The notes beneath the pieces were generated by a model. It saw nothing but the letters and a program-made list of their open reading frames with translations. It made no database searches and was not told where the DNA came from. A stretch of DNA of 61,942 nucleotides from a virus. The DNA lies in the IMG/VR virus record IMGVR_UViG_3300044533_000356, positions 1 through 61,942 of that record, one strand, 5' to 3'. Shown here piece after piece: positions 11,501-18,418 of the stretch (position 1 is the stretch's first letter; each line of letters starts with the position of its first letter). The position numbers and the translations under genes are program-made.

Positions 11501-12332
11501 CTGGTTTGTGTATGTGCCCGGTATTGACGAGCCTGTGCGTGTACCAATCCCATTTGAAATGGGCTTCTTGTTCAAGGCGTTGCCTGAAGCCGTGTACGCC
11601 ATGGCCATGCAAGACAACAAAACTGACGCTGCGCTGAGTGGGCTGTCCAAGCTGGCTATGCAGACTGTTCCATTGAGCCTGCCGCAAGCAGTCAAGCCGC
11701 TGACAGAAGCTGTGTTGGGCAAATCGTTCTACAGCGGTGACATTGAGTCCGTCCGCGAGAAAGACGTGCTGGCAACGCAGCGTTACCGCGACACCTCTAC
11801 AGAGCTGGCCAAAACAATTGGCGCTGTGACAGGTAATGTTGGTCTCAGCCCGATCATGATTGACTATCTGATTCGCGGATACACCGGCGGTCTGGGTATT
11901 GCATTGGTGCAGTTGGCCAACCCGATACTGGCTCCCGGCGACAAAGCCGAGGTTGCACAGCCTACGACGAAGATCAGCAAGCAGCCGTTCATCGGCGGTT
12001 TGTTCCAGCCAGTTGAAGGCCGGGGTACGCTGGACGAAGCCTACGACCGCATGAAAGAGATTCAGCAAGTCAAGGGCACGTTCAACGACATGGTTGAGAA
12101 AGGCAAGCGGGCCGAAGCGATGGCGTTTGCACAAGAGTATTCGGATAAGCTGGCAGCAGCGTCCGTCTCAGGCAGTGTGCAAAAACGTCTGGGAGAATTG
12201 GCCAAGCTGGAGCGCCAGATCAAGAGCAGCCCGAACCTGACCACCGAGCAGAAGGATGTGCGGCTGGCACAACTCGACAAACTCAAGACGGCAACAGCAA
12301 CGCAGTTCCTTGCAACAACCGCTCAGCGATAA
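5571..12332 (+). CDS. giant polyvalent virion protein with HEXXGH metallopeptidase-like motif, 2253 aa
   Basis: The ATG at 5571 gives a clean N-terminus (MAKYLTLPDGSSFEMKEGQ) resembling the small domain that starts many phage ejection proteins. A GGAA motif lies 8 nt upstream. Residues about 120-165 are hydrophobic and rich in Ala and Gly. Residues about 300-1150 are Gln/Glu/Lys/Ala-rich helix and coiled coil. HELIGH at 1260-1265 matches HEXXGH, known from M49-type zinc peptidases, and has a helical, Glu-rich segment downstream. The C-terminal third (about 1755-1930) contains VRNPAYAVRQIIRDPLNAW and LIPFFNAQVQGLDVIYRAMKG. These resemble a large-polyvalent-protein-associated domain, possibly LPD38. 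I infer an ejected protein that acts on the host envelope or cytoplasm. The stop overlaps the convergent gene at 12323 by 10 bp. Confidence 0.85.
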   Translation: MAKYLTLPDGSSFEMKEGQSPTEAMQVAIQMYPDAFGFGAKEPSQDTKGFKAAAAAGFERLKGETALTAGKLGLMDVAEAEKYQKEKEAAAQKRFTPTEEGWTEAPFQKFKETLGGSVPYMLAPVAAGATALALPAAAPAVAIGAGLAGLASAGQFTGTNLARQMETGKTLEQTDLGKAVGAAIPQAAIDTAAMALLPGVGKLFGSVGSKLTTEQAKAIASQTLGKAAMDYTAKTGMAMGREGLTEVAQQSLERLQAGLEIADPEARKEYIDSFIGGAALAGAGAPIGRAFERSGAKKQAAQAEQDEQAKAAAAAEEAKNSPDALRQLDTEFRTADQQLKALNAQLTESKPKKGATDEEKQAYDALKAQRDELLTTYKPLRQEFMQRKSAIDDMQTAEQSAIEVAAAQGQAAAKLPLPSDIPDAQPFQLSDTSRLMNDYDTMRGQVATLEQQLAAGPDLDTQTQLTQQRGQLMARMEEMAPVIEERGGVTDTEPEFAKKMAAAEKERLRLLEIGDFDAAAQQAEKVRDLQTRAPFLQELNDFRTKAGQNRELFAEAPAPAETKTDAQLKQQTLQEEQQRALYGPESKKASAEQAFGEAETGPRGQLELATPMPEPTAQTGIKPKQLALVEETNEKVAAAQIALTDAAKTKDTQAIYAAADALNQAQGEGSRAQDEVGRGLFRPVVLDLFSPSNIMNTAIQNGDTKLINDIATHADTTALRAALNQNLSEREKLVNVLENRAGVGGDEKAIDPRTGKPGERLKSVKRERADLFSKLYDNEERAKFTNGTNLEVIKKPRTELVQEFQRDKKGEVVLGEDGKPVVVKQYEKPVLDKNGRPVVDTVRLQDIYDQGGPAAVEYERVMQDVEDLSKKVTTKQGNAKKSLYEQLIDLAAQHSALVAQLESGVATPNLREKTAALQAKVGKGEAPAARQMDAKEKFDLQRRIDTLVNKYRLTEGQIAPIREQITKLYNSLYKTTPLEKTSTIAERRARESDEAAKGPKAKSRTAATATRIAKGDVRKEAETSQKMRDLARDLGTAEAEYKKFEKAQTDRYTKLKEKYGRFDPAVAEFQRGMAEQLTDKAIELGKTTPEYKATLKEQIEYVKGALAQSKQTIPNKRTGPVTRTQSAAPKRLVSSSPESRAQTDIEDRAVRLRRGSLKDMQEGIDSEKYGTAYRLKESESDVTVDAAEAQKVIDGLNLPKNVKFVYAPTARQVPVKLLNTLAKDKVDVGDVRGAVFPDGTVLVIGENHDSVAAVEETIAHELIGHYGVDTLIGMERLNEFAKNTDVIGLAEKLGGKALVSEIMHTVRANADLGRSEEVQKLQALREIIAHTEEAKITASFRDKAAQWLKELVGMVRAGLREKGLMNLAQLSTSDVFYILKKSRKAFENKTIGAYRDGAGKTAFRLRKQESEYGVGRPAGVMDTLVGNMLGVAGRVQFIDQYAALETATKKGLSAGVISSLEATNANYLLRFGQQRSQFAGQFLTNGPVKAEITRKDGGTETLYRSTKGTSMVDVAKKLNEAKLGNDTEQEDMFTLYLAGERAKQVGWDKLNYENPADAKAKYTKMLARLSTSEKAETAFKEAAKLYQQYNAGLLDFLAQTGALSDKKVAELKAISYVPFYRINGNGEVQLMVDKERPVRIANIKDQPQLKELVGGNTEIMPIFTSAAQNTFMITGMGLRNQAVKETSFMLQKLGIASRVSSGNGPTGANVVRFFKKGEPYYALIDTDAYGVPAELIVRGMEGIKTTLPAVIKLMGIPANILRSFVVRNPAYAVRQIIRDPLNAWMTTGTDAVPVLSSMKELAKMVAGRSDAERKLMETGAISSNVYSGDDQDMAKFLKDMSAGKSGWDKATAMLDTFALQGDAATRAVIYKDSLAKGMSEQEALLRTLESMNFSRRGVSPSMQALSTLIPFFNAQVQGLDVIYRAMKGDMPYSQQLDIRGKMVRRGLMLAAGTIAYAAMMEDDEAYKRAKPEERLANWFVYVPGIDEPVRVPIPFEMGFLFKALPEAVYAMAMQDNKTDAALSGLSKLAMQTVPLSLPQAVKPLTEAVLGKSFYSGDIESVREKDVLATQRYRDTSTELAKTIGAVTGNVGLSPIMIDYLIRGYTGGLGIALVQLANPILAPGDKAEVAQPTTKISKQPFIGGLFQPVEGRGTLDEAYDRMKEIQQVKGTFNDMVEKGKRAEAMAFAQEYSDKLAAASVSGSVQKRLGELAKLERQIKSSPNLTTEQKDVRLAQLDKLKTATATQFLATTAQR

Positions 12333-12511
12333 AACCACACCCCGCTAAGTCCCTTGTGGACGGCGGGGTAGGCCTTGGCGTCAAAGATGCGGCAGTGCAG
12401 CGCCTCACTGAGGCCTGCCTTGCGCACTTGCTCGGTGTTGAGGCAGGGAATGAAAAACCCCTGCCCCCGTTCAATTCGCGGCCATGGGAATGCTCTGGAG
12501 TACCGAGTCAT
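12323..12511 (-). CDS. small conserved protein, 62 aa
   Basis: The central segment RGQGFFIPCLNTEQVRKAGL and the end GVWFYR look like a compact beta-alpha domain seen in small phage proteins of this kind, though I cannot name it. The ATG at 12511 lies within the 3' end of the primase gene (41-nt overlap), so translation is probably coupled. It is the last gene of the minus-strand block. Confidence 0.65.
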   Translation of the reverse strand: MTRYSRAFPWPRIERGQGFFIPCLNTEQVRKAGLSEALHCRIFDAKAYPAVHKGLSGVWFYR

Positions 12512-15446
12512 CAAGTGTGCTCATGTTCGCGCTCAGGCGCAGTGTGGATACGCGCATCGGCGGACCGTCCGTCTTGGCCATCATGTCTTTCTTGGGGACC
12601 TGAAGCACGATGAACGACTGGGCAATATCCTGCTTGAACGTGGAGTAGCTGAAACTCATGTTGGAGCAGAACGCACGTAGCAATCGCTCCTCGATGTAGT
12701 AGTCGATGTAGCCCGGATTGACGCCATGCTCGACCCGGCCCATGATCTCTTGCCGTGTGGTGGTCTTGCCCACACTGGTGCCGTCCCCAAACATAGCCGC
12801 AGGCCCCGCCTTCTCGCCGTACTTGACGATGACAAACTTGCCTTGGAACTCTTGGGTGTAGGCGTTGAGCACATCTTCTGCCGTGCGCTTGCCGCCCTTG
12901 ATGGCCTGACGCTGGTGGTCGATCTGGCGGCGGTACGACTCGATGATCTCTTGCAAGGGGATGTTGACGATGCCCGTGTGCTTGTCACTCAGAAGCAGAC
13001 CTGCCGCCACGATTGCGCCCACACCTGCCATCCAGTACCGCTCGTCGTTGGGGGCTTTGTACTCGGTGTACATCCGGCGTACGCACTCAGGCACCAGTTC
13101 CCGCAGCATGCTTGCGTTGTCCACCAGATACTGCGACAAGATTTCGCCTGCTACGCCAAAGTTAAACGGCAGCGTCTTGATGATCTCGATCTCATCTTGC
13201 GTCCATTCCAGCTTCACGTCCATGTTGAACTCAATCATGCGGCGCAGCTCACCTTCGGAGGAGTGCTTGCGCTCACCTGTCATGTAGTCAACGGCCGGGC
13301 GGTTGGAAGACATCAGCGCCAGTGTGGCCCATGTGGACAGGTTCAGTCGTTCCTTGTTGGTGCCCGACTCCATGCGTTCTTTGCCGCGCCCTTCGCTCAT
13401 GCTGAACAAGAAGGCAGGGAACCACTCAAAGTCCTTGCGGTTGTTGGTTGTGATCTCGTCCGTAATCAGCGGCAAGCTGCGCAGGTGGCCAAGGCGTTGC
13501 TGCATGGCAACAGGCGATGTGCCCGAGCCTGTGCGGTAGTGGATCGGATGGCCCCAGATGGACGCTGCTGCGTCGAGCGACAGCGACTTGCCTGTACCTG
13601 ACTCAGTGGACGCTACGTGCACTGTCATGCCCAGCAGGCCAGTGAACTTCATCAAGGGGGCGGCAGCACCCGCCAACACCACGGCCAACTGATCCCACAT
13701 CTTGCGCCGCACCATCATGTTGATGACGGTCCTCCACGCATCCAGCGTGCCAGTGGGCTTGGTGCTGCTCACGATGTTTTGCAGCTCGGACAGCGGGACC
13801 AGCACGGGCGGTTTGTTTGCGCTGTACACACGGCTTGCAAACACAAACGTGCCGTCATCTTGCCAGCCATAGCTTGGCGGCATGTTGATAGGGGACTTCT
13901 CTACGCTGATTTTCTCAACGCTGGCGCGGATGTAGTCGTAGAAATTTTTGTCATTGCCGGAACCAAACGCCGCCATGACGTTCTGGTTGGCCAAGTGCTT
14001 GATCGTCTCATCCTTGCTGGCCAAACATTTCTGTGGCACCAGCACCTCGTGCAACTGCTTATTCTTGATGACGCAAAAGTGCACCTCGTGGCTGCCGTTG
14101 TTGTTCAGTACGTCCACCGGAAAGATGGTGTTGGAGCACAGCAACAGTTGCTTCGTCACCTTGTGGCCGTCAGCGTCTTCCTCGGTACGCTCTAAAAAGA
14201 CACCGCCCCTTGCACCAAAGGCGTAGCCCCGTGGTGGCTCTGGCTGGGCGATGCGTACCGTGTCGGCCTCCGTATCGTCATCGGACGCTGCACTGCTTTC
14301 GACCTCGACCGTAGTCTTGGCGGTGGTCAGCGCCATCTCCCGGCCCCACAGCAGGGGGTTGGTGATCTTGCCCCAGTGCGAACACTTGCGGCACACGCCG
14401 GGGTTCATGTCGTCCATGGCAGCGCATGAGTACGGGCCCTTGATCTCGGCCAGTTTCTGGTGCATGCGCTCGTGTGGGTAGGGGTGCAGGTCACTGAGCC
14501 ACGTAGCAGCCTTCGCGCCATCTGCGCAGACCTTGGCCCAACTGAGCATCCCGCGCCAGATCGGCTCCATGCCATCGTCTGATGCGTTCTCCACGTAGTG
14601 CTGAAGCTGAGCGCAGCCAGTGCCGTGCTTGGTCTTGACCAGAATTTTTTTGAACAACGTCACGCTGTTTTGTGCAAGCGCCGTCAACGTGGACGGTGCA
14701 CTGACACCCGTTGGCCTTTGCCCCGGCAGCGCCAGCGTGGAGCTGGTGGGCTTCTTCACGAAGTCTGGCCCAAACCCCTCGGCCGTCAGGATGGCCTCGA
14801 TGTCAGCCACCTCAAACCTGCCGCCGTCAGCAATGCTGCGCACACGGGTAGCTGCGCGTACGGCCTTGCCGTTCTTCACGCCCGTGTTGGTGCTGTCAGG
14901 TACGCGCAAGACTCTGGAAGCATCGCCTGTGACAGCGGTGTCGATGGCCAGCCCGTGCTTGATGCACAGCTCTTTGAAGCGCTTGGCCAGCGGATACCAG
15001 TCGTCTTTGAACAGCAGCTCGTCCAAAGGCCAGTAGGCGTGGATGCCGCCACCAGAATGCACCAACCATGGGTCGCCCAGCGCAGCTAAGCCCGTGTCCT
15101 CACAGAACTTCTGCAAGGCCTGCGCCGCAGCTTTGGCGCTCGGATATGCCTTGGGCTTGACCACGCCCTCTTCGTTGGGTATGTCCTTGGGGTGGTTGCA
15201 GTCAAGGTCCACGGCCAGCACTTGGCTGGCGTGCATGTTCTCCTTGGTGCGGTCCTTGTCCGTGCCGAACGTCCCCAACGCGAAGTAGGTATCCAGCCCC
15301 GCCTTCGCCCACTTCTCCACCGTGGGCATGAGTTCCTCAATTGTTTGTCCGTAGACGTGTTGTTTTTTCTTTGTAAGCTCTACCGCGCAGTAATAGCCAT
15401 TTCCCGGAGACGGCAAAACCGCCGCCATCAGATCGAGCGGAGTCAT
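12471..15446 (-). CDS. primase-helicase fusion, 991 aa
   Basis: The N-terminal half looks like an archaeo-eukaryotic-type primase: DLD (residues 80-82) follows VLAV, and HSGGGIHAYW (130-139) fits the catalytic His/Gly motif. C341, C352 and C355 with upstream His and Cys form a likely zinc site (NPGVCRKC). The C-terminal half is a P-loop ATPase with Walker A ESGTGKS (615-621) and Walker B LPLITDE (658-664), resembling DUF927-type helicases. It would prime and unwind at the phage fork together with the polymerase at 21360 and the helicase at 18415. It is the largest gene of the early block. Confidence 0.88.
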   Translation of the reverse strand: MTPLDLMAAVLPSPGNGYYCAVELTKKKQHVYGQTIEELMPTVEKWAKAGLDTYFALGTFGTDKDRTKENMHASQVLAVDLDCNHPKDIPNEEGVVKPKAYPSAKAAAQALQKFCEDTGLAALGDPWLVHSGGGIHAYWPLDELLFKDDWYPLAKRFKELCIKHGLAIDTAVTGDASRVLRVPDSTNTGVKNGKAVRAATRVRSIADGGRFEVADIEAILTAEGFGPDFVKKPTSSTLALPGQRPTGVSAPSTLTALAQNSVTLFKKILVKTKHGTGCAQLQHYVENASDDGMEPIWRGMLSWAKVCADGAKAATWLSDLHPYPHERMHQKLAEIKGPYSCAAMDDMNPGVCRKCSHWGKITNPLLWGREMALTTAKTTVEVESSAASDDDTEADTVRIAQPEPPRGYAFGARGGVFLERTEEDADGHKVTKQLLLCSNTIFPVDVLNNNGSHEVHFCVIKNKQLHEVLVPQKCLASKDETIKHLANQNVMAAFGSGNDKNFYDYIRASVEKISVEKSPINMPPSYGWQDDGTFVFASRVYSANKPPVLVPLSELQNIVSSTKPTGTLDAWRTVINMMVRRKMWDQLAVVLAGAAAPLMKFTGLLGMTVHVASTESGTGKSLSLDAAASIWGHPIHYRTGSGTSPVAMQQRLGHLRSLPLITDEITTNNRKDFEWFPAFLFSMSEGRGKERMESGTNKERLNLSTWATLALMSSNRPAVDYMTGERKHSSEGELRRMIEFNMDVKLEWTQDEIEIIKTLPFNFGVAGEILSQYLVDNASMLRELVPECVRRMYTEYKAPNDERYWMAGVGAIVAAGLLLSDKHTGIVNIPLQEIIESYRRQIDHQRQAIKGGKRTAEDVLNAYTQEFQGKFVIVKYGEKAGPAAMFGDGTSVGKTTTRQEIMGRVEHGVNPGYIDYYIEERLLRAFCSNMSFSYSTFKQDIAQSFIVLQVPKKDMMAKTDGPPMRVSTLRLSANMSTLDDSVLQSIPMAAN

Positions 15447-15465
15447 GGATGTCCTTGGGGATGGG

Positions 15466-15642
15466 TTACAGGGGTAGCTCTAACTGGCGTGGGTCTTTGG
15501 TGGGGAACCCTTCAAAATGCACCAGTGCACTAAACCGCTCGTACAGCTCTTTCACGACTTCGGCAGGCACGTTGTAGTTGGCCATGTAGATGTGCGTCAG
15601 CAGTTCTTCGTTGCTCAGGGTTTCAGGTTGTACTCGTGACAT
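15466..15642 (-). CDS. small protein of unknown function, 58 aa
   Basis: The second ATG (15642) is preferred over that at 15654 because a GGAGA motif lies just upstream of it. The sequence MSRVQPETLSNEELLTHIYM is helical and ends in Leu-rich QLELPL. It overlaps the HTH gene by 28 nt and sits 19 nt before the primase-helicase, so it is co-expressed with both. Confidence 0.65.
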   Translation of the reverse strand: MSRVQPETLSNEELLTHIYMANYNVPAEVVKELYERFSALVHFEGFPTKDPRQLELPL

Positions 15643-15893
15643 ATACGTCTCCATGCCTCGTCAGCGTGCTGCGAGGACTGCATAATTGTTAAAAGGGTTT
15701 CCACGCGGTGGCGGTACGCGACAAAGACTTCTGATCCGTTGAACCAGTTGTAGACGGTCTGCCGTGTGACGCCGAGGGCGTAGGCAATTTTAGTGACGGG
15801 AAAATCCAAGTGGATAGCCCAACGCCCAAGCTGGTTGCCCAGAGACTTGGGAGTATTCATCACGTCGTCAATGATTTTCTGCGAGTAAGCCAT
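15615..15893 (-). CDS. helix-turn-helix DNA-binding protein, 92 aa
   Basis: Residues about 30-53 (FPVTKIAYALGVTRQTVYNW) form a clear HTH with a typical recognition helix. The rest is helical and Trp-rich. It is small enough to act as a dimeric regulator or a replication accessory factor. It is one of the candidates to bind the palindromes at 28-34 kb, but nothing in the sequence ties it to them. Confidence 0.75.
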   Translation of the reverse strand: MAYSQKIIDDVMNTPKSLGNQLGRWAIHLDFPVTKIAYALGVTRQTVYNWFNGSEVFVAYRHRVETLLTIMQSSQHADEAWRRICHEYNLKP

Positions 15894-15894
15894 A

Positions 15895-16374
15895 TCACTT
15901 GGCCATGGCCTTCATCACTTTGTCCAACACGCCTGATGCTTCCAGCGCAGCCAAGCGCTCCAGACTTGTGACAAGCGACTCAGCCTGTTTGGCGGTCTCC
16001 GCAAAGTTTGTATTACCCGCTACCTTGTTGAACTTCTCAATAGCCAGCCCAAGTTTTTCTGCGCCATCACGCAGTTTGCCGTTGATGTCGCTCAATTGTT
16101 TGTGAGCCTCTTTGGCTTGCTCAACCATAGCGGTTGTGTTTTTGAGAAGCGCCTCCGTCATCTCCTTGGCGTCTTCTTTTGCTTGCGCTAGTGCTGTCAT
16201 GTACTTCCCCAGTGGTTCGCGTTGATTTAAGTAGATGCCGGTATCAGCGGCAAGTTCGTACAGGGTGTCCATCGAGTGCCACCCACCGGCAGCAGTCGTG
16301 GAACCGTGCTGCTTGATCTGACGCATAGCGCCAGCAGTCAGGCCTTTTGTGTTGGCTGGAAAGATGATTGCCAT
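15895..16374 (-). CDS. coiled-coil protein of unknown function, 159 aa
   Basis: The ATG at 16374 is preferred to a GTG 18 nt upstream; neither has a good ribosome-binding site. Residues about 55-150 are continuous charged/Ala-rich helix (AKEDAKEMTEALLKNTTAM), which suggests an oligomeric coiled coil. It lies between the SSB-like gene and the HTH gene in the replication operon. Function is not recognised. Confidence 0.65.
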   Translation of the reverse strand: MAIIFPANTKGLTAGAMRQIKQHGSTTAAGGWHSMDTLYELAADTGIYLNQREPLGKYMTALAQAKEDAKEMTEALLKNTTAMVEQAKEAHKQLSDINGKLRDGAEKLGLAIEKFNKVAGNTNFAETAKQAESLVTSLERLAALEASGVLDKVMKAMAK

Positions 16375-16420
16375 GGTGTTTAGGTGGGGCACCGTTACTG
16401 CGACGCGCAGTTGCCTGCGC

Positions 16421-16437
16421 CGCTGGCCACGCCAGCG
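16421..16437 (-). other. intergenic hairpin
   Basis: CGCTGGC and GCCAGCG pair around CAC in the gap after the SSB-like gene. There is no T-tract, so it is not an intrinsic terminator. It may affect mRNA stability or translation of the coiled-coil gene, which lacks a strong ribosome-binding site. Confidence 0.35.
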
Positions 16438-16449
16438 CCCCGATTCTTT

Positions 16450-17436
16450 TTACTCGTCGTCCCAATCGGACACGATGTCAGCCAGCTTGGACTTCTTGGC
16501 GGGCACGGCGGCAGCCTTGGCTGTCTCCTTGCGCACTTCGGGTTCGTCTTCAGCTTCTGCAACGGGCTCAGCTTTGGCTTTGGCCTTGGGCTTGGCCGCT
16601 TTGACTGCGGCCATCGCGGCAGTGTCGTCCTCGTCCATCATCTCGCCCATGGGCTTGGCAACGGGCTTGGGAGCAGCGCCGGGGATGGTCATCGGTGGGG
16701 CCTTCACGCCGTCAGCTTGAGCCACGGTGAGGGTCACAGCCTTCTTGGCATCGTCAGAGTCGCCTTGCGACACAGCGATCGGGTACTCGTCGTCTGTCAG
16801 CCAGCGCGTAGGCGCGAAGAACAGTTTGGGAGCCTCGGCCTTGGTGTCGAACTTCATGCGCGTGACGATCTGCTCGGGATTAACCGGAGGTGTCTGCGCT
16901 GCCAAGAAGCGGGCGTAGGCTTGCAGGGGACGCTTGTCGCCATCTTCCTTGCCGAAGATGCTGGTAGCGGGGAGTGTCAGTTGCAGCACATCGCCTTCAG
17001 GGTTGTTGGCCAGCACAACAGCAAGGCGCTGTTGGAAGCGGCAGGCACGGCTGTTGCCGTTACCGGAACCGGCTTCGTTCTGTGGGCAACCCATGCAAGT
17101 AGCGCCTTGTGGGGCTGTGATGCTTGCATCAGGCTTCTCGCCGTCGTTGCTCCAGCAGTCAGGGCGCACGATCGCGTCAGCGTTGTAAGCGCCAGCGTAG
17201 AAGATGCGGCTGACCTTGGGGGCAGCGCGAACGATGATGATGTCAAGGTGACGGTCTTCGATGGCGGCGACTTCCTTGCCACCTGCCACCAGACGGAACA
17301 CGCCGCCTTTGATGGAGATGCGCTTGGTCGATACACCAGCACCGCCGCCCGTCAGGGCCTTGGCTGTGTCAGACAACTCGTTGTTACGAGCAAATGCGGG
17401 GACGTTGGACGAATTGAAAAGCGTAATGTTACTCAT
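16450..17436 (-). CDS. candidate single-stranded DNA-binding protein, 328 aa
   Basis: C94, C114, C117 and C132 form a plausible zinc site within an N-terminal domain rich in beta-strand residues. Residues about 225-315 are a Lys/Ala/Pro/Glu linker. The last residues (DIVSDWDDE) form the acidic, aromatic-containing tip typical of phage SSBs. Placement between helicase and primase genes supports an ssDNA-binding role. This assignment rests on architecture, not recognised homology; a recombination mediator or other accessory protein is possible. Confidence 0.6.
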   Translation of the reverse strand: MSNITLFNSSNVPAFARNNELSDTAKALTGGGAGVSTKRISIKGGVFRLVAGGKEVAAIEDRHLDIIIVRAAPKVSRIFYAGAYNADAIVRPDCWSNDGEKPDASITAPQGATCMGCPQNEAGSGNGNSRACRFQQRLAVVLANNPEGDVLQLTLPATSIFGKEDGDKRPLQAYARFLAAQTPPVNPEQIVTRMKFDTKAEAPKLFFAPTRWLTDDEYPIAVSQGDSDDAKKAVTLTVAQADGVKAPPMTIPGAAPKPVAKPMGEMMDEDDTAAMAAVKAAKPKAKAKAEPVAEAEDEPEVRKETAKAAAVPAKKSKLADIVSDWDDE

Positions 17437-17443
17437 GATTGCG

Positions 17444-17860
17444 TTACTTTCGGATGGGGGTTACACGAATGTCGAACCCAGTGACTGAGTTCAAACCCGG
17501 CGGCAGAACGCCGGGGTTTTCTTCCAAGAACTGCGCCATGTTGGATTGGGCGATGCGCTTTTCCAACAGGTCTACGACTTGATGCTCAAGCACGAATGCT
17601 TTGAACGAGTCCCAGTCCTGCGTGTTGTAGCGCGTCGATTTCATCAACGACACGGTTCCAGAGGAAGTCTTGACCGATGTCAGGCCGAGGGCCTTCATCT
17701 GGTCTTTGATGGCTAGGCGAATTGCTTCGCGCTGTTCTTCAAGGTCAGCCAGCGCTTTGTCGAGCTGGGCTTGCTTGGCCTTGATCTTGGCGTGGATGGC
17801 GACCAGCTTGTCGAGCGGAATTGCTTCGACTTCCGGTGCTTCTTCGATGTCTTCAGTCAT
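17444..17860 (-). CDS. coiled-coil protein of unknown function, 138 aa
   Basis: Residues about 18-58 form a charged coiled coil (KIKAKQAQLDKALADLEEQR). A compact domain with KTSSGTVSLMKSTRYN and a Trp-containing helix follows. It is 7 nt upstream of the SSB-like gene and preceded by an AGGAGA ribosome-binding site. The layout resembles small phage recombination or replication accessory proteins, but I cannot assign it. Confidence 0.7.
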   Translation of the reverse strand: MTEDIEEAPEVEAIPLDKLVAIHAKIKAKQAQLDKALADLEEQREAIRLAIKDQMKALGLTSVKTSSGTVSLMKSTRYNTQDWDSFKAFVLEHQVVDLLEKRIAQSNMAQFLEENPGVLPPGLNSVTGFDIRVTPIRK

Positions 17861-17929
17861 TGCTTTCTCCTGTGTTTTTTGTCAAGCGTTATACAGTTTA
17901 CATGGCTTTTTTCTTGGCGCAACCCCCTT

Positions 17930-18418
17930 TCAAGAATTTATTTCAAAAAATTTTTTGCGGGCCTCTAGGTATGCCGCGTGTGCCAGTTCGGGCGTAGGGA
18001 AATACCCCAACGCTTTTATTTTTCCGTTGTGCCCAATGAACGCACGCCACTTCTGCGTGGCTTTTGAAAAGCCAACGCCCTTGAAACCCGAGCTGTTGCG
18101 TGTGTTTGTGCCGGTGTTCTCCATGTTTGTTTTTCGAGACACCAAACGAAGGTTGTCTATTTGGTTATTACCGCGCACACGATCTCGGTGGTCGATCTCT
18201 TGTGTGGGGAATTCACCGTGCTCGACAAGCCACACCAAACGGTGTTCTGCATAGAAGCGACCACTTACTTTTATTCGTCTGTAGCCGTTCCAGTTGGTGT
18301 TGCCCGCACGCATGCCTGCACGCGCACGCCCCTTGGTTTCGCGCCATGTGAAGAATCCTGTGCTGCGGTCATACGCCAACTTTGTTAGCAGGTACTCACG
18401 TGTAAGTTCTTCCGTCAC
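17930..18418 (-). CDS. HNH endonuclease with AP2-like DNA-binding domain, 162 aa
   Basis: Residues about 58-97 contain the HNH core: HRLVWLVEHG, EIDHRDRVRGNNQIDNLR. Residues about 108-150 (SGFKGVGFSKATQKWRAFIG) match the AP2-type domain that follows HNH in many mobile homing enzymes. The start is GTG, overlapping the helicase stop (GTGA), with GGAG 8 nt upstream. It is probably a free-standing homing endonuclease inserted in the replication operon. The next gene begins after a 69-nt gap. Confidence 0.88.
   Translation of the reverse strand: MTEELTREYLLTKLAYDRSTGFFTWRETKGRARAGMRAGNTNWNGYRRIKVSGRFYAEHRLVWLVEHGEFPTQEIDHRDRVRGNNQIDNLRLVSRKTNMENTGTNTRNSSGFKGVGFSKATQKWRAFIGHNGKIKALGYFPTPELAHAAYLEARKKFFEINS

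Noticed and set aside
5571-12332. N4-like virion RNA polymerase
   Set aside because: Size and position are suggestive, but none of the polymerase motifs are visible and other domains explain much of the protein.
12726-13601. 291-codon plus-strand open frame
   Set aside because: It is wholly antisense to the primase-helicase, which has full motifs; the frame is His/Arg/Gln-rich and has no ribosome-binding site.
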